Origin: WJMT01 sp964599635
GTDB taxonomy: Bacteria; Acidobacteriota; Aminicenantia; Aminicenantales; Aminicenantaceae
DNA: 64,000 bases
Assembly: GCA_964599635.1 (NCBI GenBank)
Contig: CAZRGM010000009.1
Span: forward strand, 62,001 to 126,000
Direction of reading: 5' to 3'
In this document: piece after piece, positions 32,086 to 41,189 of the stretch
Position numbering within the stretch: position 1 is the first letter of the stretch
How the letters are laid out: each line of letters starts with the position of its first letter
The notes under the pieces: model-generated
Seen by the model: only the letters and a program-made list of their open reading frames with translations
What the model was told of the DNA's origin: nothing
Database searches by the model: none
Translations under genes and position numbers: made by a program

Positions 32086-34584
32086 TTAGAAATTTTTCTT
32101 CTTGCGAAAGAAAAAGAATAAAAACAGCAAACTCAACAGCGAAAAAAATGAAATTAGATATCCAGCCAAAGGATAAAATCGCTTTTCTTTGACCTGAACT
32201 TGAGAGTTTTCTTCCACATAAACCGCGGGCATGACATCCAAAAACTTCTCCATAGGCTTTTTCTTTCCATCCACATAAGCCCTATGATGCGGGAGAGGAC
32301 GAGGAATGACCACATAACCTGATGATCCTTTAGGAAGATGGATCCTCATCTCTCCGACTGAGCTTTCATATTTTAAGTTATCCGCTTTTACAGTCGGAGG
32401 GTATTCATTGATATCAGAGATCAAATAGGGACCATCCGGGCATGCTGAATTTTCCACCACAGCCAATGCAGGCTCCAGCCGGTGGATTTTATAATTCTGG
32501 GTATAGATTTCATTGGCTTCATGTAAAAAATATTGAAAGGAAAGGCCGGTTTTTTCTCCGTTTACTGTCAAATAGCTCGGAATTTCCTCTTTCTTTTGAG
32601 CTGACCAGGCAGAGAGCCTTGAACGGGTTTTTTTATTCTCAAGCTCCAAAGAAAATTGATGCTCTCCTCTTCTGAGTTTTACCGGCTCTTCAAAATCAAA
32701 ATACACCCAGGTATTATCCTGGATATGTTTTTTATTTTTTTTTGAAACCCCGATGAGTTTATTTTGGGAATCATAAAGCTTTAGCAAAACATTTGAATCA
32801 AAATTTTCATCTCTGTAAGTCCCCAGAAAAAGATTGACCGCTGCTAAATCTCTGCTCTCTTCATTATAAAAATGCTGGGACAGTCTGTTAAAAGGCAGAG
32901 GCGGAGAAGGAACTTGATCTAAAGAAAAATGCTTTAAAAAATAAGGGGCCTTCGTGAAATTAACATTTTCCTTATAAACAAAAATATATTTAACAGCAAA
33001 CAGGTTCATCAATGGAGACGATAAATCAAGGTCCCGAACTGAAAGGGTGAAAGAAGTGGGGCTTGACCTGGGAGGCGTGGCCAGAGAAAGCAGGAGTTCT
33101 TTTTCTTCCCTGCTTCTAAAGGTATGACGAAACCACTCAAAAAAACCGTAGGAGGATAAGGTTCCTGATATATTGAATGAATAATCCGCAATAATGGACT
33201 GGCAGTCCTTTATATTCTTTTTTACAAACTCAATAGAGGGAGTCAAAGGGAAAAAATATCGAGAAGGAGTGGGGCCGTTAAATTGATTGAAATATCTTTT
33301 CTGATCCCCGAATTGAACCACAAAGATTAGGATAATCAAGACTGGAACAACTACTTTAAATAACTTTTTAAGCTTGTATTTAAACTGATCAATGAATTCA
33401 ATAAAAAAAGAAGAAAGAAGAGCGAGGGATAAACCGAGAAGGGCATTGATGATAAACCAGTCATTAAAAGAGAATACCGGAATTCTTCTTATGATATTTT
33501 TATCTATGAGACCATATCGAATCACAATGGAAATAATCAGAAGAAGAAGAGAAAAGATATAGAATGACTTCCAGTTTTTTGTTTTTTTCTTGACCCAAAA
33601 ATACAAAAAACTGAGCAGAGTGAAAAAAGAAGCCAAAAAACCTATATACACGGATCTTCCCAAACCGAATTCCTTTGAGAAATGAGGATTATAGGTGTAT
33701 AAATCACCTATTTCTTTTATATTGAGAACAGCGCCCCCAACTTTTCTGTAAGAAAGGTCTGCTCTCTGAATTAAATCCACCAAATTCAATAAATAATGAC
33801 TTGAGATCATAAAACCAAAAGCCATGAATAAGAGAGGAAGAAAGCTTTTTTTTAAGAAATAACCAATGTTTTTTGGATTGAATATATTGTAGATGAATAT
33901 CAATAAGGCAGCTGCATAGAATCCTAAAGCCGCCACACCAGGATAGCCTCCATTAATTAAAAAAACGGATGCCAGCGTAATCAAAAAAAGATATCTCTTT
34001 TTCTCATGAATGAGATAGAGAGCGACAGCCCAAAAAAGCCAGGGAATCCATAGGGAAGTCTCAACTTGAGCCCAAAAAAACCAGGCGGCATTAAAGCCGC
34101 ACAGCATGTAAACCATTCCCCCAAAAAGAGAGGCCGGATAAGAAAGAAATAATTTTAAAAACAGGTAGGTTCCAAACCCGGCTATAATCAGTTTGATCAA
34201 CTGTGAAAAATAATAAGCGACCGGATCATTAGGGATGATCATATAGACAAATAGGCTGGGCTTCCAGATCATCCCATAGAGTTTTTCAGCCATATCAAGT
34301 TTTTTTTCATTAAAATTTTTTAAATAAGAATGAAATTCCAGTTTGTTTTCTCTTAATCCCGGGAATCGGGCGTCTAAAATATCTGACCTTCTCTGACAGC
34401 GGACATCCAGGTGGGAAGAAGCCACAGAAGAATATCCTGGATACGAGACCAATAAGTCAAAGGGTCCTGTCGTCTCTTTGTCAAACGGATTGGCTCCAAT
34501 CGCAAGGATAGAGAGCAGGACAAAAAAAAGAAAAGCCAAAAGATGCCTGTTTTTAAATGCGCTGTTCTTTATTGCTGGGGTCAT
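32086..34584 (-). CDS. YfhO-like polytopic membrane protein (copy B of a tandem pair)
   Basis: 832 aa. About eleven membrane helices in the first 420 residues, then a large extracytoplasmic beta-rich domain (about 430-795), and a final helix (YLISFFSLLSLLFLFFFF). The first loop holds acidic/aromatic signatures (KETTGPFDLLVSYPGYSS, RSDILDARFPGL) typical of YfhO/GT-C-fold proteins. Family members are proposed lipid-carrier-dependent glycosyltransferases; YfhO of Gram-positives is linked to teichoic-acid glycosylation. It overlaps copy A by four bases (34581-34584). The two copies share long identical blocks (for example LSYPASLFGGMVYMLCGFNA versus LSYPAALFGGMVYMLCGFNA). Confidence 0.75.
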   Translation of the reverse strand: MTPAIKNSAFKNRHLLAFLFFVLLSILAIGANPFDKETTGPFDLLVSYPGYSSVASSHLDVRCQRRSDILDARFPGLRENKLEFHSYLKNFNEKKLDMAEKLYGMIWKPSLFVYMIIPNDPVAYYFSQLIKLIIAGFGTYLFLKLFLSYPASLFGGMVYMLCGFNAAWFFWAQVETSLWIPWLFWAVALYLIHEKKRYLFLITLASVFLINGGYPGVAALGFYAAALLIFIYNIFNPKNIGYFLKKSFLPLLFMAFGFMISSHYLLNLVDLIQRADLSYRKVGGAVLNIKEIGDLYTYNPHFSKEFGLGRSVYIGFLASFFTLLSFLYFWVKKKTKNWKSFYIFSLLLLIISIVIRYGLIDKNIIRRIPVFSFNDWFIINALLGLSLALLSSFFIEFIDQFKYKLKKLFKVVVPVLIILIFVVQFGDQKRYFNQFNGPTPSRYFFPLTPSIEFVKKNIKDCQSIIADYSFNISGTLSSYGFFEWFRHTFRSREEKELLLSLATPPRSSPTSFTLSVRDLDLSSPLMNLFAVKYIFVYKENVNFTKAPYFLKHFSLDQVPSPPLPFNRLSQHFYNEESRDLAAVNLFLGTYRDENFDSNVLLKLYDSQNKLIGVSKKNKKHIQDNTWVYFDFEEPVKLRRGEHQFSLELENKKTRSRLSAWSAQKKEEIPSYLTVNGEKTGLSFQYFLHEANEIYTQNYKIHRLEPALAVVENSACPDGPYLISDINEYPPTVKADNLKYESSVGEMRIHLPKGSSGYVVIPRPLPHHRAYVDGKKKPMEKFLDVMPAVYVEENSQVQVKEKRFYPLAGYLISFFSLLSLLFLFFFFRKKKNF

Positions 34585-37064
34585 TTTAATCTGATTATTC
34601 CCCTAAAAATAAAAAGAATAACAAAAATAAATAATCCAGCAACAGATAACATAAAACCTGCAGCAGGATAAAAAGTCTTTTCTTTGAAACAAACTTGGGA
34701 ATTATTTCCAACAGAGACCGCAGGCATCACTCCAAGAAATCGTTCCATGGATTTTTTTCCCCCATCCACATAGGCTTTATAACGATGGTCAGGGCGGGGA
34801 AGGACTACGTACCCTGAAGATCCTTCGGGAAGACGGATTTTGACCTCACCCCCAGAGCTTTCATGCGCAAGATTTCTGTTTATTATATTCGGAGGGTCTT
34901 CATCAATATCGGAAATCAAATAAGGGCCTTCCGGGCAGTTTAAATTTTCCACCACAGCCACCGAAGGCTCCAGCCGGTGAATCCGGTAGTCATCATCATA
35001 AATATCCGTGGCTTCATGCAATGAGTATCTGAAGGAAAGATCGGTTTTCTCTCCGTTAACGGTCAAGAAACTTTTGACTCCCTCAGTTCTTTGGGTAGCC
35101 CAACCGGAAAGCATGGAGCGGGTCTTTTGATTCAAAAGACGGATGGAAAATTCATATTCCCCCTTTTCCAGTAGAATGGGCTTTTCAAATTCAAAATATA
35201 TCCAGGTATTATCTTTGATGTACCTCTTTTCTTTAACCGTCATCCCCAGAAGTTCCTGACTCTGGGAGTCAGCTAATTCTAAGCGCACATCGGAGTCAAA
35301 ATTTTCATTCCGGTAGTTTCCGATAAAAAGATTGATCCCGGATAAACTTCTCTTTTGAGATACTTCAAAATGCTGAGTCAATTCATTAAAAGGAAGAGGC
35401 GGTGAAGGAGTGTGGGTGATTCCGGGCTGAAGAAAAAAATGAGGGAGCTCAATAAATTTTCTGTCCTGGGCATCGATCAACAAATACTTGACCGCAAAAA
35501 GATTCATGAGGGGTGAGGAAAAATCAATGTGGCGCACTGAAATACTAAAAGAAGTGGGGCTTACGTCTGATTTCGGAACAAGGGAAGTCAGGAGTTTTTT
35601 CTCCTCACTGCTTCGAAAAGAATGCCGGTACCACTCAAAAAAACAATAAGAGGATAAGGTTCCTGACACATTAAAGGATTTATCTGCAATGATAGACTGG
35701 TAATCTTTGATATTATCTTTAACAAATTGAATGGAAGGCGTTACCGGAAAAAAATATTTAGAGGGAGTTTCTCCGTTGTATTCATTGAAATATCTTTTTT
35801 GATCCACAAACTGCACCGCAAAGAAAACGATCAGAAGGGGAATCACCAATCTAAAAACTGGGGATTGCTTTTTATTGAGTTTGTAAAAAAATTCGATAAA
35901 AAATGAAGAAAGCAGAGACAGGGATAATCCAATCATGACAGTCATTCTCCGCCAGGCATGCGAAGCAAACATAGGGATTTTGCGTATAAGGGCCGGATTT
36001 ATCAAACTGTAGGTGATCAGAATAGAGAGGACCATTAAAAGGATTGAAAAAAGGTAAAATGTTTTCCACCTCTTTGACTTTTCTTTTGTCCATAAATACA
36101 GAAAGCTGAGCAGCGAAAAAACAAAGGCGAGAAAACCACTGTAAACCGCTGTTTCCACATGAATTTCGCTGGAATCATATAAATTACGGACCTTTTTCAA
36201 ATCAATCCCTGCTTCAGCAGCTTGCCGGTAGGATAAATCGACTGTTCTGGTGATATGGATGAGCTTAAATAAGTAATCACTGGATATCAAAAATGCAAAC
36301 CCTATAAACAATAAAGGGAGGAAGGTCCTTAAAAAAAACAGACGAATCGTTTTCTGATTGAAAATATTATAGATGAAAATCAGCAGAGCCGCGGCATAAA
36401 ATCCATAGGCTGCCACTGCAGGGAAGGCTCCCTTAATTAAAAAAACGCTCACGAACGTGACCAAAAAAAGATATTTGCTTTTATTTTTAGTCAGATAAAG
36501 AGTCACCGCCCATAACAGCCAGGGAATCCATAGGGAGGTTTCGACTTGAGGCCAAAAAAACCAGGCAGCATTAAACCCGCACAGCATGTAAACCATTCCT
36601 CCAAAAAGCGCGGCCGGATAAGACAGAAACAGTTTCAGAAAAAGATAGGTTCCCAATCCGGCAATGATCAATTTTATCAACTGCGAAAAATAAAAAGCGA
36701 CCGGATCATTGGGAATGACCATATAGATAAAAATGCTGGGCTTCCATATAAATGAATATAATTTTTCAACAATTTGAAACTTCTTCTCGCTGATATTCCG
36801 AAGACCCTGGTAAAATTCTTTTTTTTGCTCATTCAATCCAGGAAATCTTGCATCCAGAATATCCGAACGCTCCCGGGAACGAACCTCCATGTTGGGATAA
36901 GCCACCGATGAAAAACCGGGATAGGACACCAGAAGGTCAAAAGGACCCGTTGTCTCCTTGGCAAAGGGGTTTGCTCCAATGGCGATGATGGATAGAAGAA
37001 CAAAAAGAAGGAGAGCCAAAAAATTTTTATATTTTGAGGCTGAAGTCTTTATGTAAGCGGCCAT
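34581..37064 (-). CDS. YfhO-like polytopic membrane protein (copy A of a tandem pair)
   Basis: 827 aa with the same layout as the following gene: N-terminal loop KETTGPFDLLVSYPGFSS, about eleven helices, a large outer domain with conserved SYCFFEWYRHSFRSSEEKKL, DSDVRLEL and VENLNCPEGPYLISDIDE, and a C-terminal helix. Extensive similarity over the whole length shows tandem duplication, with divergence mainly in loops. The pair may add two related branch sugars or act as a heterodimer (both inference). Begins 22 bases after the methyltransferase gene ends; weak ribosome-binding site. Confidence 0.75.
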   Translation of the reverse strand: MAAYIKTSASKYKNFLALLLFVLLSIIAIGANPFAKETTGPFDLLVSYPGFSSVAYPNMEVRSRERSDILDARFPGLNEQKKEFYQGLRNISEKKFQIVEKLYSFIWKPSIFIYMVIPNDPVAFYFSQLIKLIIAGLGTYLFLKLFLSYPAALFGGMVYMLCGFNAAWFFWPQVETSLWIPWLLWAVTLYLTKNKSKYLFLVTFVSVFLIKGAFPAVAAYGFYAAALLIFIYNIFNQKTIRLFFLRTFLPLLFIGFAFLISSDYLFKLIHITRTVDLSYRQAAEAGIDLKKVRNLYDSSEIHVETAVYSGFLAFVFSLLSFLYLWTKEKSKRWKTFYLFSILLMVLSILITYSLINPALIRKIPMFASHAWRRMTVMIGLSLSLLSSFFIEFFYKLNKKQSPVFRLVIPLLIVFFAVQFVDQKRYFNEYNGETPSKYFFPVTPSIQFVKDNIKDYQSIIADKSFNVSGTLSSYCFFEWYRHSFRSSEEKKLLTSLVPKSDVSPTSFSISVRHIDFSSPLMNLFAVKYLLIDAQDRKFIELPHFFLQPGITHTPSPPLPFNELTQHFEVSQKRSLSGINLFIGNYRNENFDSDVRLELADSQSQELLGMTVKEKRYIKDNTWIYFEFEKPILLEKGEYEFSIRLLNQKTRSMLSGWATQRTEGVKSFLTVNGEKTDLSFRYSLHEATDIYDDDYRIHRLEPSVAVVENLNCPEGPYLISDIDEDPPNIINRNLAHESSGGEVKIRLPEGSSGYVVLPRPDHRYKAYVDGGKKSMERFLGVMPAVSVGNNSQVCFKEKTFYPAAGFMLSVAGLFIFVILFIFRGIIRLK

Positions 37065-37085
37065 TTTGATTTCATGGATACTTTG

Positions 37086-37910
37086 TTAAAATGGAACCAG
37101 TTTTTGATACTTGGCAATATAGCCCCTGCCCAAAAAGCCGATTTTTGTTCTTGATAATCTCTCCATCTTAAGGCCCCGGGATATATTAAATCGATGGAAT
37201 ACCCGATTAAAAGGCCACGGAATCGGCTGAAAATGATAATAATTAAACTCGCGCAGGATAAGACCCTCACTTTTTGCCTTATTATTAAAACTTCCGGGAA
37301 TATGAGTTCTGAATGGTGGATACAGTAAAGACTTTTTTCTTAGGATATTCTTTTTTATAAACCCTTTTATTTTTTGACCTATCAAATTATGAACAAAAGG
37401 TTCAAATATACGAGCTGGTGATAATCTGTTAGAAAGTGAAATGACCGCAAATCCCCCTGGTTTTAATACCCTTGATATCTCATGAAGTGCTTTTTTATCT
37501 TCATTGAGATATTCAATAACTCCAGCACAAATGATCCCATCAAAACTTCCATTTTTAAAAGAGAGATTTTCTATATCTCCATTTATCAACGGATACTTTT
37601 CTCCTCCGGTTTCTTTAAATATTTCGCGCAGCATTTCAAAGGAATAATCCATCCCAAAGGGATTGAATTTTTTCTCCTCTAAAACCTGAAGCATTTCACC
37701 CGTTCCACAACCAATGTCGATTATCTTTCCATTTTTTTTAAAATCTGAAAGCATTTCTGCCATATATCTCATGCGAACAGCTAACACGGGATATAAAACT
37801 TGATGACCTTTCTTTATATAATGATCTTTGTGGTATTCTTTAGAATACTCATCAAAATAATCCTTGATGTAATTTTTCTGCTTGTTTTGGTCTTTAAAAA
37901 CAGGGCTCAT
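37086..37910 (-). CDS. Class I SAM-dependent methyltransferase
   Basis: 274 aa. IIDIGCGTGEMLQVLEEKKF is motif I, GMDYSFEML motif II, and SFDGIICAGVIEYLNEDKKAL / SRVLKPGGFAVISLSN motifs post-I to III. N-terminal segment NYIKDYFDEYSKEYHKDHY is common in polysaccharide-locus methyltransferases. Substrate unknown, probably a sugar or a lipid-linked intermediate. Eleven bases separate it from the upstream deacetylase gene, so co-transcription is likely. Confidence 0.83.
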   Translation of the reverse strand: MSPVFKDQNKQKNYIKDYFDEYSKEYHKDHYIKKGHQVLYPVLAVRMRYMAEMLSDFKKNGKIIDIGCGTGEMLQVLEEKKFNPFGMDYSFEMLREIFKETGGEKYPLINGDIENLSFKNGSFDGIICAGVIEYLNEDKKALHEISRVLKPGGFAVISLSNRLSPARIFEPFVHNLIGQKIKGFIKKNILRKKSLLYPPFRTHIPGSFNNKAKSEGLILREFNYYHFQPIPWPFNRVFHRFNISRGLKMERLSRTKIGFLGRGYIAKYQKLVPF

Positions 37911-37921
37911 TTCTGCTGAGA

Positions 37922-38806
37922 TTATATAAAAAACTTTTTTAATTTAAAACCAAAATACTGTAAAAATCCAGTAAAATCATAGGCGCCATTAAGCTTTCTC
38001 TTAAAGTTTGATAATCCATCAATGTTATAAATCGGGATCCTGCGAAGCTCATAAAAATCGCTTTTTACATGATTGCCTCCAACCTTGGTGGAGAGAGCTG
38101 CCTTATAACCAGCTGATTGTATAATTCTTTTGTCCTTCTCATCATAATTACCCCATGTCCCATAGGGATAAGTAAAATACTCTATTCTTCTGCCCAGTAT
38201 ATCTTCCAGATCTCTTTTTGATTCAGAGACCTCTTTCCTGACTTCCTCTTTGCTCAAGCTGCCGAGATCCCTATGACTTCTGGTGTGTGATGCGATGGTT
38301 ATCCCATAATCACTCAGAACCTTTAACTGTTTTTTTGAAAGGGGAAGTCCTTCTTCTCTGTCATTTTGATTTTTTATTCCATCCCCATGGAGCCACGGAA
38401 AAGGTCTGTTCCGGTTTATATATTCAGTTATCACCGAAAGCACAGCTTTCAATGAATACTTTGAGATAACCGGAAAAGCTAAGGTATAGTTATCTGCAAA
38501 TCCATCGTCAAATGTTAATATAACCGTTTTTGGAGGAATAAGCCGCCTTTTTTCTTTTAATTGAATGAAATCATCCAGATCGATTACGTTATAATCATTT
38601 TCTGCAAGATACTTCATTTGTTTAGAAAACACATTACGAGAAACTGAATGGTAGCCAAAACCTCTCTTTTTTATATCAGAACTAATGCTGTGATAGTTTA
38701 GGATATGCACAGAATGACTTTTTTTAAAATGATTTTTAAACCTAAGAAAAAAATCCACTAAAATAACGATAGGCCAAAGGATCACACTTGAAATGTAGTA
38801 TATCAT
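37922..38806 (-). CDS. Polysaccharide deacetylase (NodB/CE4 family)
   Basis: 294 aa. N-terminal membrane helix (YYISSVILWPIVILVDFFL). NodB domain: HILNYHSIS, VILTFDDGFADNYTLAF (catalytic base and metal Asp), TIASHTRSHRDLGSLS (HxxxH zinc ligands) and YFTYPYGTWGNYDE. All key residues are present. Family role: removes N- or O-acetyl groups from polysaccharides; the anchor places it on the membrane, probably periplasm-facing. It overlaps the sulfotransferase gene by four bases (38803-38806), so deacetylation followed by sulfation of freed amino groups is conceivable (inference). Confidence 0.88.
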   Translation of the reverse strand: MIYYISSVILWPIVILVDFFLRFKNHFKKSHSVHILNYHSISSDIKKRGFGYHSVSRNVFSKQMKYLAENDYNVIDLDDFIQLKEKRRLIPPKTVILTFDDGFADNYTLAFPVISKYSLKAVLSVITEYINRNRPFPWLHGDGIKNQNDREEGLPLSKKQLKVLSDYGITIASHTRSHRDLGSLSKEEVRKEVSESKRDLEDILGRRIEYFTYPYGTWGNYDEKDKRIIQSAGYKAALSTKVGGNHVKSDFYELRRIPIYNIDGLSNFKRKLNGAYDFTGFLQYFGFKLKKFFI

Positions 38807-39681
38807 GAATCCATTTTAGAAAATTCGGGAAAGTAGATTTCCATCAAATCTTTGCAATAAAAATCAATTTTTTCTTTGAGATACTTTTTGTCTATTTTCT
38901 GCAGCACATCAAATGACTTTGTTCGTTTGTTCAGATGAGACTGAGAACGATCCAGGCTGTTCAGGGGAATATCTAAAAATTTTTCCATGTTTTCTATATT
39001 TTTGCTGATCTCAGGAGTTCTTATAACCATAAGTCTGTTTTTAGGGACCGTGGAAAAAATTTTTTCATTATATGCTTTCCACCTGGATAAATATCCATCA
39101 ATGGTGTACAAATCCATTTCAGCAAGGATTTGTTCCTCTTTGACGTGTTTAAAATCGTCCTTGAAGTAAATATCCCTTAGTTTCTTCCAGAAAATATTCC
39201 TGTCCGATAAGGGACGTCCCAGCTGATGATTGATGTAGGAATTCAGCCAGGAATAACAGTCTCTCATCAACAAAATAAACTTTGCCTGTTCAAACTCACG
39301 AACGAGCATATCGATAAAGAAATATAAGAAATGTGAAGACTCCAGTTCCAGCCACAAAGACCTGTCCCTTTTTAGAATAAAGGAATTCATCTGTTTTTTG
39401 GTGAGGCCGCCCTTGAGATAATGGACTATCTTTTCAGTGGTGTAGACATCCTGTGCCTCATGTTCTGCCCGATATCTTTGTTGAAATAATCCCGCGACTG
39501 AGGCCGTGCCGGTCCTTGGGATACCCAAGCAAAAAGCATGGAATTCCCTGGGATATAAATACTTGCGTAAAGGATATACGGTGCCCATCAAATAATGTTT
39601 CCCAATCATAGCAGGTCTCTTGACAGTATTGAAGATTTTATTAGGCATTATTTTCTTGGCTGTCTTTTCAATTTTTCCCAT
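38803..39681 (-). CDS. Sulfotransferase-family protein
   Basis: 292 aa. AFCLGIPRTGTASVAGLFQQ (about 49-68) is the 5'-phosphosulfate binding loop of PAPS-dependent sulfotransferases; FILLMRDCYSWLNSYINHQ (about 137-155) supplies the 3'-phosphate-binding Arg and Ser. The C-terminal KFLDIPLNSLDRSQSHLNK resembles the usual third motif. Role by family: transfers sulfate from PAPS to a hydroxyl or amino group, here presumably of the polysaccharide. AGGAAGC is well placed upstream. Directly coupled to the deacetylase gene. Confidence 0.8.
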   Translation of the reverse strand: MGKIEKTAKKIMPNKIFNTVKRPAMIGKHYLMGTVYPLRKYLYPREFHAFCLGIPRTGTASVAGLFQQRYRAEHEAQDVYTTEKIVHYLKGGLTKKQMNSFILKRDRSLWLELESSHFLYFFIDMLVREFEQAKFILLMRDCYSWLNSYINHQLGRPLSDRNIFWKKLRDIYFKDDFKHVKEEQILAEMDLYTIDGYLSRWKAYNEKIFSTVPKNRLMVIRTPEISKNIENMEKFLDIPLNSLDRSQSHLNKRTKSFDVLQKIDKKYLKEKIDFYCKDLMEIYFPEFSKMDS

Positions 39682-41042
39682 TATAAGCTTCCTGTTGAAA
39701 TCACAAATTGAGTGATGCTCTTGGGTTTGATATCAAATTTTTTTAAATCATTGTATGGGGATTCTTGATAAGAATCAACATCATTCTCATCAAAGGTATG
39801 CTTTTTGAGTGAAGACTTCTGGTCTGAATGGATGTTCTCATCTATTTGGATGCAAATGTTTTTGAATTTTTTTTTAGTGGGATTGAGTAGAGTGACCACG
39901 AGCTCCTTATTGTTTTTTAAAAAAGCCAAGACTTTTAATTTTTTTAAAGGATTGATCACTTGAATCCCCAAACCGCCTAAGATACCTCTGGTCATGAACT
40001 TAAAAGCATGAAAGGTCCTGGTTTTTTCAGCCGAATCAGGATCTTTTTGATCAAACTTTAAGACGCCCAGTCCTTTGGTGAAATCCTTAGGCTGGGCAGG
40101 CCCCAGATATAAAGATGCAGAAGCTCCGCCTACAGCCTGCAAATACAGAATCTGAGCGGCTCTTAAAGCGGTCTCTAAATCATTGGTATCGTGGTGGGGC
40201 CACCACGCCCATTCACTGTTCAAAACAAGCTTGGGAGAGGAAAAAGAATCATCCGAAAGCAGGCTTTTCGCTTGTTTGAGAGTGCGGGCATCCTGAAGAT
40301 TCCCTCCCACATTGTGATAGGACAAACCATCTAAACAGGGGGGGCTGGTTTTTAATATTTTTTTTACCCATTTTTTATTCCATTTTGCCAGGCCCGGTCC
40401 AATGACCTTGGAGTCAGGCACAGCTTTTTTGATGCCTCGATAGGCTCTTTCAAGCAAAAGCCAATACTGAAAAGGAGATATCCCCTGACGGATCCCATTA
40501 TAATGAGGAAGCGAAGTTTCTCCGTCAAAATATCCGATGTCCGGTTCATTGGTTATTTCAAAAAAACAAGCGGTTCCCGGCCAATTTTCATCCACATATT
40601 TTGCCAAATGAAAGCAAAACTGTTCCCAGATCGGGAGGAAATCCGAAGATTCGGTCAGTCTATAAGGTTCCCACTCGCTCTTGAGTGAAGGGTTGACACA
40701 AATAAGGGCTTCCCAGCCCAGCTCATGGCATCTCTTTAATTCATAGGAATAAGCGGTGTCTTCGCTTTTCGCCCAGGAAACGTGAGCGTTTTCCATTCCC
40801 TTTTTTATCGATTGAGAGAAAGAAAAGTTTCCTTTTAAATCATCCGGTAGGAAATGCTTCATGGTAAAACCCATTCTGACCATGTTGATCCCGATCTCCT
40901 GGCCTAAACGATCCCAGGAAGGGGCTTTGACACTCTGAGGGCCGGCACTTATAGGCCCCCCATCCGGCCATCCCCGACCGCTCCATCCAATATACTGGAT
41001 CCCCTTTCCCACAGACTTATTTATGATTTGTATTACCTTCAT
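39681..41042 (-). CDS. TIM-barrel glycoside hydrolase (GH39/GH5-like, clan GH-A)
   Basis: 453 aa, no signal peptide evident. The acid/base motif is CFFEITNEPDIGYFDG (about 163-178) and the nucleophile LVLNSEWAWWPHHD (about 276-289), the spacing expected for clan GH-A. GLSYHNVGG and SASLYLGPAQPKD fit the GH39-like pattern. A small beta domain ends the protein. Apparently cytoplasmic, so it may remodel or quality-control intermediates, or an export signal is missed. Oddity: a strong AGGAGGGG lies about 25 bases before the ATG, with no start codon at normal spacing. Confidence 0.78.
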   Translation of the reverse strand: MKVIQIINKSVGKGIQYIGWSGRGWPDGGPISAGPQSVKAPSWDRLGQEIGINMVRMGFTMKHFLPDDLKGNFSFSQSIKKGMENAHVSWAKSEDTAYSYELKRCHELGWEALICVNPSLKSEWEPYRLTESSDFLPIWEQFCFHLAKYVDENWPGTACFFEITNEPDIGYFDGETSLPHYNGIRQGISPFQYWLLLERAYRGIKKAVPDSKVIGPGLAKWNKKWVKKILKTSPPCLDGLSYHNVGGNLQDARTLKQAKSLLSDDSFSSPKLVLNSEWAWWPHHDTNDLETALRAAQILYLQAVGGASASLYLGPAQPKDFTKGLGVLKFDQKDPDSAEKTRTFHAFKFMTRGILGGLGIQVINPLKKLKVLAFLKNNKELVVTLLNPTKKKFKNICIQIDENIHSDQKSSLKKHTFDENDVDSYQESPYNDLKKFDIKPKSITQFVISTGSL

Positions 41043-41173
41043 CCGACTTCTTTTATTATCTTTCCCCTCCTAACTTTTTTTGAAATGCATAAAGTGAAAA
41101 TCATTACAAGAATAACTAGAATAATCATGTTTCTCACTCATAACTTTTAAAAAGTAATATTCATGATAAATTC

Positions 41174-41189
41174 GTATGCTAATGCATAC
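41174..41189. other. Perfect small palindrome at a gene end
   Basis: GTATGC-TAAT-GCATAC overlaps the stop codon (41179-41181) of the GT4 gene. No T-run follows on either strand, so it is not a standard terminator. Confidence 0.4.

Noticed and set aside
32086..37064. Assembly duplication of one YfhO-like gene
   Set aside because: The two copies differ throughout at protein level, so this is a real, older tandem duplication.
41174..41189. GTATGC-TAAT-GCATAC as an intrinsic terminator
   Set aside because: No T-run on either strand; kept only as a palindrome.
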